The position numbers and the translations under genes were made by a program. Below are positions 51,699-59,715 of a DNA stretch of 64,000 bases, one piece after another. The stretch is from contig NZ_CP172312.1 in the NCBI RefSeq assembly GCF_047946665.1, forward strand, positions 2,356,001 through 2,420,000, given 5' to 3'. The notes below the pieces were generated by a model, which worked only from the letters and a program-made list of their open reading frames with translations, searched no databases and was not told where the DNA came from. Origin of the DNA: Allohahella sp002354735 (GTDB lineage: Bacteria; Pseudomonadota; Gammaproteobacteria; Pseudomonadales; Oleiphilaceae). How positions within the stretch are numbered: position 1 is the first letter of the stretch; each line of letters starts with the position of its first letter.

Positions 51699-52817
51699 CT
51701 AGAAAAGTATGACTGTACGGATACTTTCACCCGCATGCAGTGCGTCAAACGCCTTATTGATATCTTCGAGCTTCATGGTATGAGTAACGAAGGGATCGAT
51801 CTTGATGTCACCAGACATGTACTGGTCGACAAAGCCGGGCAGTTCGGTCCGGCCTTTGACGCCACCGAAAGCTGAGCCCTTCCACACGCGACCCGTGACC
51901 AGCTGAAATGGCCGCGTACTGATTTCCTTGCCGGCACCGGCCACGCCGATGATGACGGAGACGCCCCAGCCCTTGTGGGTGCACTCAAGCGCCGTTCGCA
52001 TGAGATCGACATTGCCGACGCATTCGAACGAGTAATCCACGCCGCCATCCGTCATATCGACAATCGCCTGCTGCAAGCCTGCCCGGCCCTCCGGCAGATC
52101 GTCCGGATTGAGCACATCAGTGGCGCCCATCTGCTTCGCCAGCTCGAACTTGTCAGGATTCAGGTCGATACCAATGATGCGTCCGGCACCCGCCATCGCG
52201 GCACCCTGTATCACGCTGAGGCCGATCCCACCAAGACCAAACACAGCTACTGTAGCGCCCGGCTCCACCTTGGCCGTATGCGTGACCGCACCGATACCTG
52301 TCGTGACGCCACAACCTAGCAGGCATACCTTATCGAGCGGCGCGGCCTCATCGATCTTGGCCAATGCGATCTCAGGAATGACGGCATATTCAGAGAAAGT
52401 GGAGGTGCCCATGTAGTGGTGGATCATCTGTCCCTTGTAACTGAGCCGCGAAGTACCGTCGGGCATGAGGCCCCGCCCCTGCGTGGATCGGATCGCCTGA
52501 CAGAGATTGGTTTTTCCTGAGCGACAGAATTTGCACTCGCCACACTCCGGGGTATAAAGCGGAATGACATGGTCTCCAACGGCCACGGAAGTAACGCCTT
52601 CACCAAGCGCGTCCACCACACCGCCACCCTCATGACCCAGCACACAGGGGAACAGACCCTCCGGGTCATCGCCTGACAGGGTATAGGCATCGGTATGACA
52701 CACACCGGTTGCTATCATCCTGACCAGCACCTCACCTCGCTTGGGGGCTTCAATATCGATCTCCACAATTTCAAGGGGTTTACCGGCCTCGAAGGCGACA
52801 GCAGCGCGTGATTTCAT
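51699..52817 (-). CDS. frmA: S-(hydroxymethyl)glutathione dehydrogenase (class III alcohol dehydrogenase)
   Basis: This zinc enzyme oxidises S-hydroxymethylglutathione, the spontaneous adduct of formaldehyde and glutathione, with NAD. The 372-residue protein has GVCHTDAYTLSGDDPEGLFPCVLGHEGGG with the catalytic zinc ligands, the structural-zinc region CGECKFCRSGKTNLC, and the Rossmann motif VAVFGLGGIGLSVIQGAAMAGA. Nothing is missing. It heads a two-gene operon with S-formylglutathione hydrolase, with AAGGAAG as ribosome binding site. No FrmR-type regulator gene is visible beside it. Confidence 0.97.
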   Translation of the reverse strand: MKSRAAVAFEAGKPLEIVEIDIEAPKRGEVLVRMIATGVCHTDAYTLSGDDPEGLFPCVLGHEGGGVVDALGEGVTSVAVGDHVIPLYTPECGECKFCRSGKTNLCQAIRSTQGRGLMPDGTSRLSYKGQMIHHYMGTSTFSEYAVIPEIALAKIDEAAPLDKVCLLGCGVTTGIGAVTHTAKVEPGATVAVFGLGGIGLSVIQGAAMAGAGRIIGIDLNPDKFELAKQMGATDVLNPDDLPEGRAGLQQAIVDMTDGGVDYSFECVGNVDLMRTALECTHKGWGVSVIIGVAGAGKEISTRPFQLVTGRVWKGSAFGGVKGRTELPGFVDQYMSGDIKIDPFVTHTMKLEDINKAFDALHAGESIRTVILF

Positions 52818-52895
52818 GCGATGGCTTCCTTTTGGAATGACTGACTGGATTTAACTGTGCAGAGTACTACGACTCCAGAACCGGAACGATACTGA

Positions 52896-54074
52896 TCAGG
52901 CCAGGGTTCTGTCTATGAAGGAGTGCAACGAACGCTCACAATGAGCCGGAATGGCCGTAAACTCAAGGCTGCTGATATAGTCGTTTCTGTCTTTGCTGGT
53001 CCGCAGAACCTTGGCATAGATGTCATGGTCAGTGGGCGAGGCCATGGCAAGGCTGAAGGGAAACTTGATGTTGGAAAAGGGCTCGAGAAACTCGCTTGTG
53101 CGGGCGCGCATGCCGTAGTAACCCAGGTCAAGTATCTCACCCTCACCCACCTGCGCAGCAATGGTCGTACCTTCTATGCGCCAGTACTGCATTGGCAGAT
53201 GCACAGGCACGCGAGGGCTCTTGCGATCGTCACAGCGAGGTATATGCAAGGTCCTGGACGAACCAGGCTCCTCGACTACTGAATCCGGGTCGGCGGCAAG
53301 CTCAACACTGGTAAGTTCGAATATCCGTAGCGGCCGTGGCTGCCCCTTCACGAAGACGTCTGCCGGTTCGCCAACAGCAACGTACCGCGAGACCAATGAA
53401 TACAGTGGTGCCGTCAGAAGCACCTGCCCTCGCAGACTGTGGGCTTCGACTCGCGCGGCGACGTTCACCGTCTCGCCAATCACCGTGTATTCACCGTGCG
53501 ATTCGCACCCGAGGGTGGTCGCCACGACTTCGCCGCAGTTCAGTCCAACGCCGATATAGACGGCATCGAGGCCCAGCCGGGCTGCAAACAAATTTACTTC
53601 TTCCATGGCATGCTGCATTTCTGCAGCACAGCGAACAGCATCGAGACTCGAACGGCGGGGCTTGCGCTTGTTCTTCAGGCCAAAAACAGCCATCACGCTA
53701 TCGCCCATGAACTTGTCGACGAAACCATCGTACTTGTAAATGAGTTCCACCATTCTGGTGAAGAAGAAATTCAGCAGGGCGACTATCTGGGTAGGACGAT
53801 TGGAGGCAGTGAGCTGGGTAAAGCCACGAATGTCGGCAATGAGTACCGTAGCGATCTTGAGCTCTGGCGTCAGCTTCAGCGGTGAAGGATCGACAATTTC
53901 GCGAATCGCCGTGGTTATGGCTCCACGGGAGTTGCGAGCCAGGCTGCCGGACACTCCGTTTGATGCCGCCCTGCCTTCCGGAGGGCTAACAGCAAGCGCT
54001 CTCCTGCGCTCGTCTCCAAGCAACTCGAGAGTGAAGTCGGTTAATTCCTCGACCAGACGGGATTTGGACTGCAT
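52896..54074 (-). CDS. Class III nucleotidyl cyclase fused to a PilZ-like domain
   Basis: The 392-residue protein has a class III cyclase domain (about 70-260): VLIADIRGFTQLT with metal ligand Asp81, VDKFMGDSVMAVFG with Lys121 and Asp125, and YTVIGETVNVAARVEAHS with Thr at the purine-specifying place and the conserved Asn and Arg of the active site. The C-terminal part (from about 280) resembles PilZ: the RxxxR motif is present (RKSPR, 284-288), but the second motif reads DLGYYG (316-321), with Gly in place of the usual Ser. No sensor domain precedes the cyclase. Substrate (ATP or GTP) and c-di-GMP binding are inferences. Confidence 0.87.
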   Translation of the reverse strand: MQSKSRLVEELTDFTLELLGDERRRALAVSPPEGRAASNGVSGSLARNSRGAITTAIREIVDPSPLKLTPELKIATVLIADIRGFTQLTASNRPTQIVALLNFFFTRMVELIYKYDGFVDKFMGDSVMAVFGLKNKRKPRRSSLDAVRCAAEMQHAMEEVNLFAARLGLDAVYIGVGLNCGEVVATTLGCESHGEYTVIGETVNVAARVEAHSLRGQVLLTAPLYSLVSRYVAVGEPADVFVKGQPRPLRIFELTSVELAADPDSVVEEPGSSRTLHIPRCDDRKSPRVPVHLPMQYWRIEGTTIAAQVGEGEILDLGYYGMRARTSEFLEPFSNIKFPFSLAMASPTDHDIYAKVLRTSKDRNDYISSLEFTAIPAHCERSLHSFIDRTLA

Positions 54075-54164
54075 CGCTTGTTATTATTGCCTTTCGTCAT
54101 CCACTGATATTTTGATAATGGTCTGCAGGACCACGGGTGTCAATTGAACCGACGCATTAAATTA

Positions 54165-54818
54165 ATGACAATTGCAGACGAGATCAGCCAGTGCCGCTTC
54201 TGTGAGCATGCCGGTCTGATTCCGGAAGCGAAGCCGGTCTTCCAGCTCCCACCCGCGGCTCGTATCGGCATCTTCAGCCAGGCGCCGGGAAACAAGGCCC
54301 ACCTGAAGGGTCTGCCGTTTTACGACCCCTCTGGTGTGCGGCTACGCAGCTGGTTGGGCGTCGATGAAGAAGCTTTTTATGAATCAGGCAAATTTGCCAT
54401 TGTGCCAATGGCATTCTGCTTTCCAGGCTATGACGGCAGTGGCAAAACTGGTAAGGGCGGCGACAAACCGCCAGTGCCTGAGTGTGCCGAGCGTTGGCGC
54501 GACCGGCTCATGGCGCAGCTTATGCCGCAGCTCGACCTGGTGCTGCTTATCGGCCAGTATGCCCAGCGCTGGCACCTGCCGGAGCTGCGTCATCTATCCA
54601 TGACCGCACGCGTGGCGAACTGGCGTGCCGCCATGGTGACACCTCGGGCAGGCGAACCGATTCTGTTGCCCATGCCCCATCCGTCCTGGCGTAACACCGC
54701 CTGGCTGAAGAAAAATCCGTGGTTTGAAGACGAGTTCGTACCGGTGCTTCAAGCCAGGGTTCGACAGGCGATGCAGCACTCGCCCCACCAGGCTCGTCAA
54801 TTGGACACGACAATATGA
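54165..54818 (+). CDS. Uracil-DNA glycosylase superfamily protein
   Basis: From ATG 54165 the protein has 217 residues. It shows IGIFSQAPGNKAHLKGLPFYDPSGVRLRSWLG (motif A region, with the usual Gly-Gln-Ala-Pro-Gly pattern slightly changed to Ser-Gln-Ala-Pro-Gly) and PMPHPSWRN (motif C region, HPS). Four cysteines, CRFC (10 and 13), AFC and VPEC with 21 residues between the last two, could hold a 4Fe-4S cluster as in family 4 glycosylases. An in-frame TTG at 54144 would add seven residues. No ribosome binding site is clear for either. It lies at the head of a plus-strand group with two genes. Confidence 0.85.
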   Translation: MTIADEISQCRFCEHAGLIPEAKPVFQLPPAARIGIFSQAPGNKAHLKGLPFYDPSGVRLRSWLGVDEEAFYESGKFAIVPMAFCFPGYDGSGKTGKGGDKPPVPECAERWRDRLMAQLMPQLDLVLLIGQYAQRWHLPELRHLSMTARVANWRAAMVTPRAGEPILLPMPHPSWRNTAWLKKNPWFEDEFVPVLQARVRQAMQHSPHQARQLDTTI

Positions 54819-55144
54819 CCTATATCATCGGCATCTTAGTGGCCGCAGTATTTGGCTATCTCATACTTACGAACCTCCAGTCGACGGACCCGAAGGATGA
54901 GGCCGCGGCGCGGGAAATACTCGAGCTGCATCGACACCGGACCGACGTGAGCGAAGACGAGATCCTTGCTGTTCTGCAAAAGCACGGGCGAAACCGGGCA
55001 CAGGGCGAGCAGGTCGCACGTATGTTGTTGGTAAGATTTCGAAAAGTCGGTAAATTCGAGAATGACAGAATTCACGCAATGCCACAGGTCAGGCGCGCTG
55101 TGGCAAAACTGCCTGTTACTGTTGCCAATTCAGCTGCTCAATAG
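54815..55144 (+). CDS. Small hypothetical membrane protein
   Basis: The 109-residue protein starts MTYIIGILVAAVFGYLIL, one membrane helix, followed by a cytoplasmic, highly charged helical part (DEAAAREILELHRHRTDVSEDEILAVLQKHGRNRAQGEQVARMLLVRFRK). I do not recognise a family. The ATG overlaps the preceding stop (ATGA), so it is translationally coupled to the glycosylase-like gene. Confidence 0.65.
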   Translation: MTYIIGILVAAVFGYLILTNLQSTDPKDEAAAREILELHRHRTDVSEDEILAVLQKHGRNRAQGEQVARMLLVRFRKVGKFENDRIHAMPQVRRAVAKLPVTVANSAAQ

Positions 55145-55178
55145 CGCACTGGATTTATAATCACCATAAGGACTCTAC

Positions 55179-56501
55179 ATGACAACAAAGAAGAACGGCC
55201 CCACCACCAAAAAGGCTTCCAAACCTGCTGCACCGGCGCCAAAGACTGCCGGAAAGGCGCCAAAGGCTCAGGAGACATCACCGCAGTATGACCTGATCAT
55301 ATTTGGCGCCACCAGCTTCGTGGGCGAGCTCGTTGCCGAGTATCTGCTGGAAACCTACGGCGTGGGTCGCGAACTGAAGTGGGCCGCCGCCGGCCGCTCG
55401 CGTAACAAGCTGCGTGATATGCGCAGCAAGCTCGGGCCCGCCGCAGCGAACCTGCCGCTCATCATTGCAGACGCCAATGACAGCGCCTCGCTCGCCAATA
55501 TGTGTGCGCAAACCAAGGTCGTGCTCACCACGGTTGGGCCTTACGCGCTCTATGGTGAACCGCTGGTAAAGGTCTGCGCCAAGACCGGTACCGACTATTG
55601 CGATCTCGCAGGCGAAGTGCAGTGGATCAAACAGATGATCGATCGCTATGAGCAGGATGCCCGTGCCTCTGGTGCACGCATCGTCCACTGTTGTGGCTTC
55701 GATTCGATCCCATCGGATCTCGGCGTACATTTCCTGCAACAGACAGCCATGGAACGCTTTGGCGAGCCCTGCAATCACGTGAGCATGCGCGTCAAGGGCG
55801 CGAAGGGTGAATTCTCTGGTGGCACGGTTGCCAGCCTGATGAATGTGATCAAGGAGGCAAAGAACGACCCTGAGCTTCGTAAGCAGCTGAGCGACCCTTA
55901 CCTCATTTGCCCGGACAGCCATCATCCGGACACCCGGCAGCCTGACGCGAATACACCGCGCTACGACGCCGACTTCCGTTCATGGACAGCGCCCTTCATC
56001 ATGGCGGCCATCAATACCAGGGTCGTCCATCGCAGTAATGGCCTCAAACAGGCCGAATACGGCAAGGACTTCACTTATAGTGAAGCCACCCTTACCGGTC
56101 GAGGAGTGAAAGGTCGCCTGGCCGCCTATGCCGTGACCGGTGCAACGGCTGCGTTCATGGTGGGCTCGGCCATTAAACCCACACGCTGGGCCATCGAAAC
56201 CTTCCTCGTACCCAAGCCGGGTGAAGGGCCTGATCAGGCCTCGCGGAACGCTGGTTATTTCGACCTGCGGTTCAAGGGGAAGACAAAAGGTGGCGCCAAA
56301 ATCAGCATCAAGGTCACTGGCGAACGCGATCCTGGCTATGGCTGCACAGCGAGGATGATGTCGCAAGCCGCCATTTGTCTGGCACAGGATGTGAGCAAAC
56401 TGAAAGGCGGTTTCTGGACACCTTCAACGGCTATGGGCACGCCACTTATCGAGCGCCTGACAAAGCGCGCCGGCATGACCTTCGAGGAACTGGACGCCTG
56501 A
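55179..56501 (+). CDS. Saccharopine dehydrogenase-family protein with a Lys/Ala/Pro-rich N-terminal extension
   Basis: The 440-residue protein has a Rossmann-type motif in YDLIIFGATSFVGELVAEYLLETYG (about residues 37-61), then AAAGRSRNKLRDM and TVGPYALYGEPLVKVCAKTGTDYCDLAGEVQW, which fit the saccharopine-dehydrogenase-like / trans-acting enoyl reductase family. No catalytic function can be assigned. The first 36 residues (MTTKKNGPTTKKASKPAAPA and on) are Lys, Ala and Pro-rich, similar in composition to the H1-like tail at 29334-30275. It follows the small membrane gene by 34 bases and ends in a strong hairpin. Confidence 0.85.
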   Translation: MTTKKNGPTTKKASKPAAPAPKTAGKAPKAQETSPQYDLIIFGATSFVGELVAEYLLETYGVGRELKWAAAGRSRNKLRDMRSKLGPAAANLPLIIADANDSASLANMCAQTKVVLTTVGPYALYGEPLVKVCAKTGTDYCDLAGEVQWIKQMIDRYEQDARASGARIVHCCGFDSIPSDLGVHFLQQTAMERFGEPCNHVSMRVKGAKGEFSGGTVASLMNVIKEAKNDPELRKQLSDPYLICPDSHHPDTRQPDANTPRYDADFRSWTAPFIMAAINTRVVHRSNGLKQAEYGKDFTYSEATLTGRGVKGRLAAYAVTGATAAFMVGSAIKPTRWAIETFLVPKPGEGPDQASRNAGYFDLRFKGKTKGGAKISIKVTGERDPGYGCTARMMSQAAICLAQDVSKLKGGFWTPSTAMGTPLIERLTKRAGMTFEELDA

Positions 56502-56518
56502 AGCGTTTAGCAAGGTGA

Positions 56519-56545
56519 AACGCTGGCGCAGATTGCGCCAGCGTT
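56519..56545. terminator. Strong hairpin between convergent genes
   Basis: Perfect 12-base arms AACGCTGGCGCA (56519-56530) and TGCGCCAGCGTT (56534-56545) enclose a 3-base loop. It lies between the saccharopine dehydrogenase-like gene and the convergent Big2 lipoprotein gene, so it can serve both strands. No T-run flanks it on either side, which makes it atypical for a Rho-independent terminator. Confidence 0.6.
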
Positions 56546-56581
56546 GAAGGCAGTAGCCTTTATCCCTGCCCAGAAGGGACT

Positions 56582-57823
56582 TTAGCGTGTAGGACCGACC
56601 TGAATCAGCAGGCTGGTATTAAAGGTCTGATTGCCCTGGATGTACTGCGCATTCACCCTCACCGACGTCAACGCGGTGATATTGGTGAGCGTGTTGATTT
56701 CCAGGAAACCGTCTCGGTCTATGGTTGCTATGGTATCGCCCTCACCCTGTGGGATCTGCCAGGTAATTTCTTCGCGGTCAGTGTCTGCGAAATCGACTAT
56801 ACCGCGCTCGCCATTCGACAATACGCCATAAAGCTCGAGTTCGACCCGGTCGCCTGCCACAAGATTGCCGGTGCGAGGATTCACGATAACAATGTCGCTG
56901 ATGCCGATAGCGTTCGCTGAGACCGTACCTTCCAGCCCCCCGCAACTCGCCGTTATTTCGGCTGTACCTGGAGCGATCCCCTTCAAGACACCCGCGCTAT
57001 CAACTGTGGCTGCGGCCTGATTGGCGGTGCTCCAGTTGACTGACGGCGTGATTGGCTGCGAAGGCGTGCCGTTGGAGAAAATTCCTGTCGCGGTCAGATT
57101 CACAGATCCGCCAACCTGAACCGTCGTAGTACCGGTACTACCGCCCTGCCCTGCCACAGTGATGCCAGACAAGGTATCACTGACTGCAAGTGGCGCAGGG
57201 GCAGAAACCACCCCACCAAGCGAGGCGGTAATATCACTGCCGCCGGCAGCACGAGTGAGAATCGTACCGTTTTCGTCTATCGTGGCCACTTCCGGGGCTG
57301 ATGAGGTCCACTGGAGACCGTTGAGCGGCCTTGAGGTGCCATCACTGTAATTACCACTTGCCGTTGCGCGCGTCGACAGACACTCGTTAACCGGGTCCGC
57401 GGACGCCAGCGCGGCACTGATGCTCACCAGCGCGGCATTACTTACACTGACCTCGAGCGCGGCGTAGAATTGCCCCCAGTTTGCGCTGATGGTTACTGGA
57501 ATCACGCCATCGGTCTGGCCTGCGGTAAACTTCCCACCTGTGATCCGCGCAGCAGAGCTGTCGCTGCTACGCCACTCGACCCGACTGGTGACATCAAAGG
57601 TCGTTCCGTCCTTTCGTGTCGCCAGCGCCGAAAATTCCCAGGCTTCGCCGGGTGCAAAAATCGTCTTGTCATTGGCTGACTGTAGCGCGATGCTGGCCAC
57701 GTTTTCTCTGGCGATAACGACTGCGCGTTCGAGTGATTCACTTTCATCCTCCCCCGAGCAGCCCGAGATCATGAGTGCACCGAGCGCTGCCAGGGCGAGA
57801 CGCTTCCACAGGCTAGAATTCAT
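56582..57823 (-). CDS. Lipoprotein with bacterial Ig-like (Big2) domains
   Basis: The 413-residue protein has a short lipoprotein signal MNSSLWKRLALAALGALMISGC (Cys 22) with an acidic start of the mature part. About four repeats of an 80-90-residue Ig-like unit follow, with the Big2 consensus pieces VEWRSSDSSAARITGGKFTA, LQWTSSAPEVATIDENGTI and VNWSTANQAAATVDSAGVLKGIAPGTAEITA. There is no catalytic domain. Its start overlaps the end of the beta-barrel gene by 11 bases, so it is co-expressed with it. A surface-scaffold or adhesion role is likely but unproven. Confidence 0.85.
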   Translation of the reverse strand: MNSSLWKRLALAALGALMISGCSGEDESESLERAVVIARENVASIALQSANDKTIFAPGEAWEFSALATRKDGTTFDVTSRVEWRSSDSSAARITGGKFTAGQTDGVIPVTISANWGQFYAALEVSVSNAALVSISAALASADPVNECLSTRATASGNYSDGTSRPLNGLQWTSSAPEVATIDENGTILTRAAGGSDITASLGGVVSAPAPLAVSDTLSGITVAGQGGSTGTTTVQVGGSVNLTATGIFSNGTPSQPITPSVNWSTANQAAATVDSAGVLKGIAPGTAEITASCGGLEGTVSANAIGISDIVIVNPRTGNLVAGDRVELELYGVLSNGERGIVDFADTDREEITWQIPQGEGDTIATIDRDGFLEINTLTNITALTSVRVNAQYIQGNQTFNTSLLIQVGPTR

Positions 57824-58418
57824 AGACTGCTCCCAGGATCGCTGCTTTAACAGTCACATCACCGTCCAGGAATACATGCTGGTAGCCGCCTCTGAGAATG
57901 ATTGGCACCGACTGCAATCGTTCTTCCAGGCGGAATTGCAGGCTTGGTCCGCGATAATCCTGTGCGCCAGGCTCACCACTATCGCCTGCGGTGGTGTCCA
58001 GTTCGTAAGTGGTATAACCCAGACCAAGGGCAATGCTGCTCTGCCCACTGAAGGTACCCCCAGCGAAGACATGGGCGCCAGCGGCAAACTTCACAGCCAT
58101 TTCGGCCGCATCACTGTCATCGTCGTACACACCGGTACCAGCGTTGATTTCGGTGGTGACAAGCTCATTGATACGGTAGCCGAAGTCAGCCTGCACGACC
58201 GCGGGACTGAACTTTTCACCGCCGGCATCGACAAACAGCATGCCGACACTGAGCCCTGCATAGGGGCCGCGCTTGTAGTCAGGTTTGTCGATCACATCAA
58301 GCGCGTAGGCGGGCGCGAGCGGACAGATCAGGCCGGCGAAAAGAAGCGCGCGGGTGCTGGCGGCCAGAGGCTGTGGTCGGGGCACTGGAGGTAGAATCCT
58401 AGATTGGCGGAGTTTCAA
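57813..58418 (-). CDS. Outer-membrane beta-barrel protein (hypothetical)
   Basis: The 201-residue ORF has a signal peptide (LLFAGLICPLAPAYALDV) and a sequence with alternating polar and hydrophobic residues and a C-terminal Phe (VYEF), as in outer-membrane barrels. Glycine- and tyrosine-containing segments such as YAGLSVGMLFVD and IALGLGYTTYELD suggest an eight-stranded barrel. The listed start is TTG (58418); a GTG at 58385 with AGGA upstream gives a more usual signal peptide and may be correct. It lies between the AstE-like gene and the Big2 gene on the same strand. Confidence 0.65.
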   Translation of the reverse strand: MKLRQSRILPPVPRPQPLAASTRALLFAGLICPLAPAYALDVIDKPDYKRGPYAGLSVGMLFVDAGGEKFSPAVVQADFGYRINELVTTEINAGTGVYDDDSDAAEMAVKFAAGAHVFAGGTFSGQSSIALGLGYTTYELDTTAGDSGEPGAQDYRGPSLQFRLEERLQSVPIILRGGYQHVFLDGDVTVKAAILGAVYEF

Positions 58419-58497
58419 ACTGACGATCTCTTGGGGTCACACGAAATTTCCACGAGTTGTACCTGTCTGGGCTCAAGCGGTCAACCATGCGTTCGGA

Positions 58498-59715
58498 TCA
58501 TTCGTTGGCTATGAAATAGCAGAGACAGTCACTGAGGGCTATATCTGCTCGTGTAGTCATCATAAAGAAGCGTGTACTGTGCTTTGTTACCAGATCGTAA
58601 CCCCGAAGTCCGAAATAGTCTGTGACGCTGGCCACCCCAATATGACTTTTTACCGAAAGTTTTCCGACAGCTTCAGGTCGCATCCTCGCGATAACCGTAT
58701 CAGGGCCGACTGCACCGAAGTTCAGTGAGTCGGCATCTTCTGCCAGCACGATATCCTCACCGAGGTCCACCGCGATCCGCTCGTTCTGGTGGTAGTCAAC
58801 GGCGTCGCAATACGCGATGGCAGTAGAGGCTTCGAGTTGCAGCCGCATTGGATTGCGAAAGACCCTGGTCTGCATGGCCTGCTCCGCGCCGGCATCGGGC
58901 TCCAGAGCACGCTGTCCCGGAATCTGACAATACCGTCGCAGCCCCTCGCAGGCAATCAGCACGGCATTGCTGTCGCCGACACCGCCACATTCGATCGTCA
59001 CGGTGGGAACGGAGCGCTCACTGAGCTCCATCAAAGCACCCAGACGAAGATCTGTCACGATCATATCGCAGGTCCAGAGCGCCGTGAGGGCCTTGTGACA
59101 CACATCGTCACACACTGAAACGGCGAAGGCGGGCCCCTTCCCGGAGGTATTGTGAATGTCGACAAGGCTATCTGGCGCATATTCTCGAATACTCGCCAGG
59201 ATGGCTTCAGCCAGAGCGAAATCGTCATCTACTGGCACCGCGCCTGCCTTCGTTACACCGTTCGGGCTGAAGAAACACCGGTTGAGGTCACGGCGCCCGG
59301 GCAGGAAGCGATGATGGAACGGCTGTTCATGCAAAGCGGCAGCTGGATTCGCGATAATGCAGGCAACGCTGCCGTGTATCTGCAGGTTCATTCGAAGCAG
59401 ACGCAACAGGGCAAGCAGCCCTGATGGTTCGTTGCCGTGAAGCAAGGTGATGACGAGGCGTCTGGATGCAGCAGTGGGCAACCCGGACGAGCCCGATGGC
59501 GACTCGCCGTTCTCGTCATTCAGATGCAGCATGCACGGCCCTGGCAGCAGACGCAGGAAGCGCGCAGCGATCGCCCGCTCCCGACGCAGCACCGCATCGC
59601 CATCTGCCTCAGCGACTGCCTTGTATGCCTGCTCGACCGGCTGTGATTCTGCCTCTGCCAACAGCGCCCGGGCCTGCGACAGTGTCAGCGAGGGTAAACC
59701 GGCAGGTGTAGTCAC
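58498..59715 (-). CDS. AstE/AspA-like zinc amidohydrolase (M14 family)
   Basis: The 405-residue protein has the succinylglutamate desuccinylase/aspartoacylase pattern: LLHGNEPSG with zinc ligands His93 and Glu96, GRRDLNRCF, the third ligand His188 in LVDIHNTSGKG, and IECGGVG with the catalytic Glu242. The class cleaves an amide bond next to a carboxylate group. It is not part of an ast operon here. The start is GTG 59715, overlapping the stop of the upstream GCS2-like gene (GTGA), so the two are coupled. The N-terminal 60 residues have no clear counterpart in AstE. Substrate is unknown. Confidence 0.82.
   Translation of the reverse strand: MTTPAGLPSLTLSQARALLAEAESQPVEQAYKAVAEADGDAVLRRERAIAARFLRLLPGPCMLHLNDENGESPSGSSGLPTAASRRLVITLLHGNEPSGLLALLRLLRMNLQIHGSVACIIANPAAALHEQPFHHRFLPGRRDLNRCFFSPNGVTKAGAVPVDDDFALAEAILASIREYAPDSLVDIHNTSGKGPAFAVSVCDDVCHKALTALWTCDMIVTDLRLGALMELSERSVPTVTIECGGVGDSNAVLIACEGLRRYCQIPGQRALEPDAGAEQAMQTRVFRNPMRLQLEASTAIAYCDAVDYHQNERIAVDLGEDIVLAEDADSLNFGAVGPDTVIARMRPEAVGKLSVKSHIGVASVTDYFGLRGYDLVTKHSTRFFMMTTRADIALSDCLCYFIANE

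Noticed and set aside
57489..58394. A 301-codon plus-strand frame opposite the Big2 and beta-barrel genes
   Set aside because: The minus-strand genes have signal peptides and clear domain patterns; the plus-strand frame has none.
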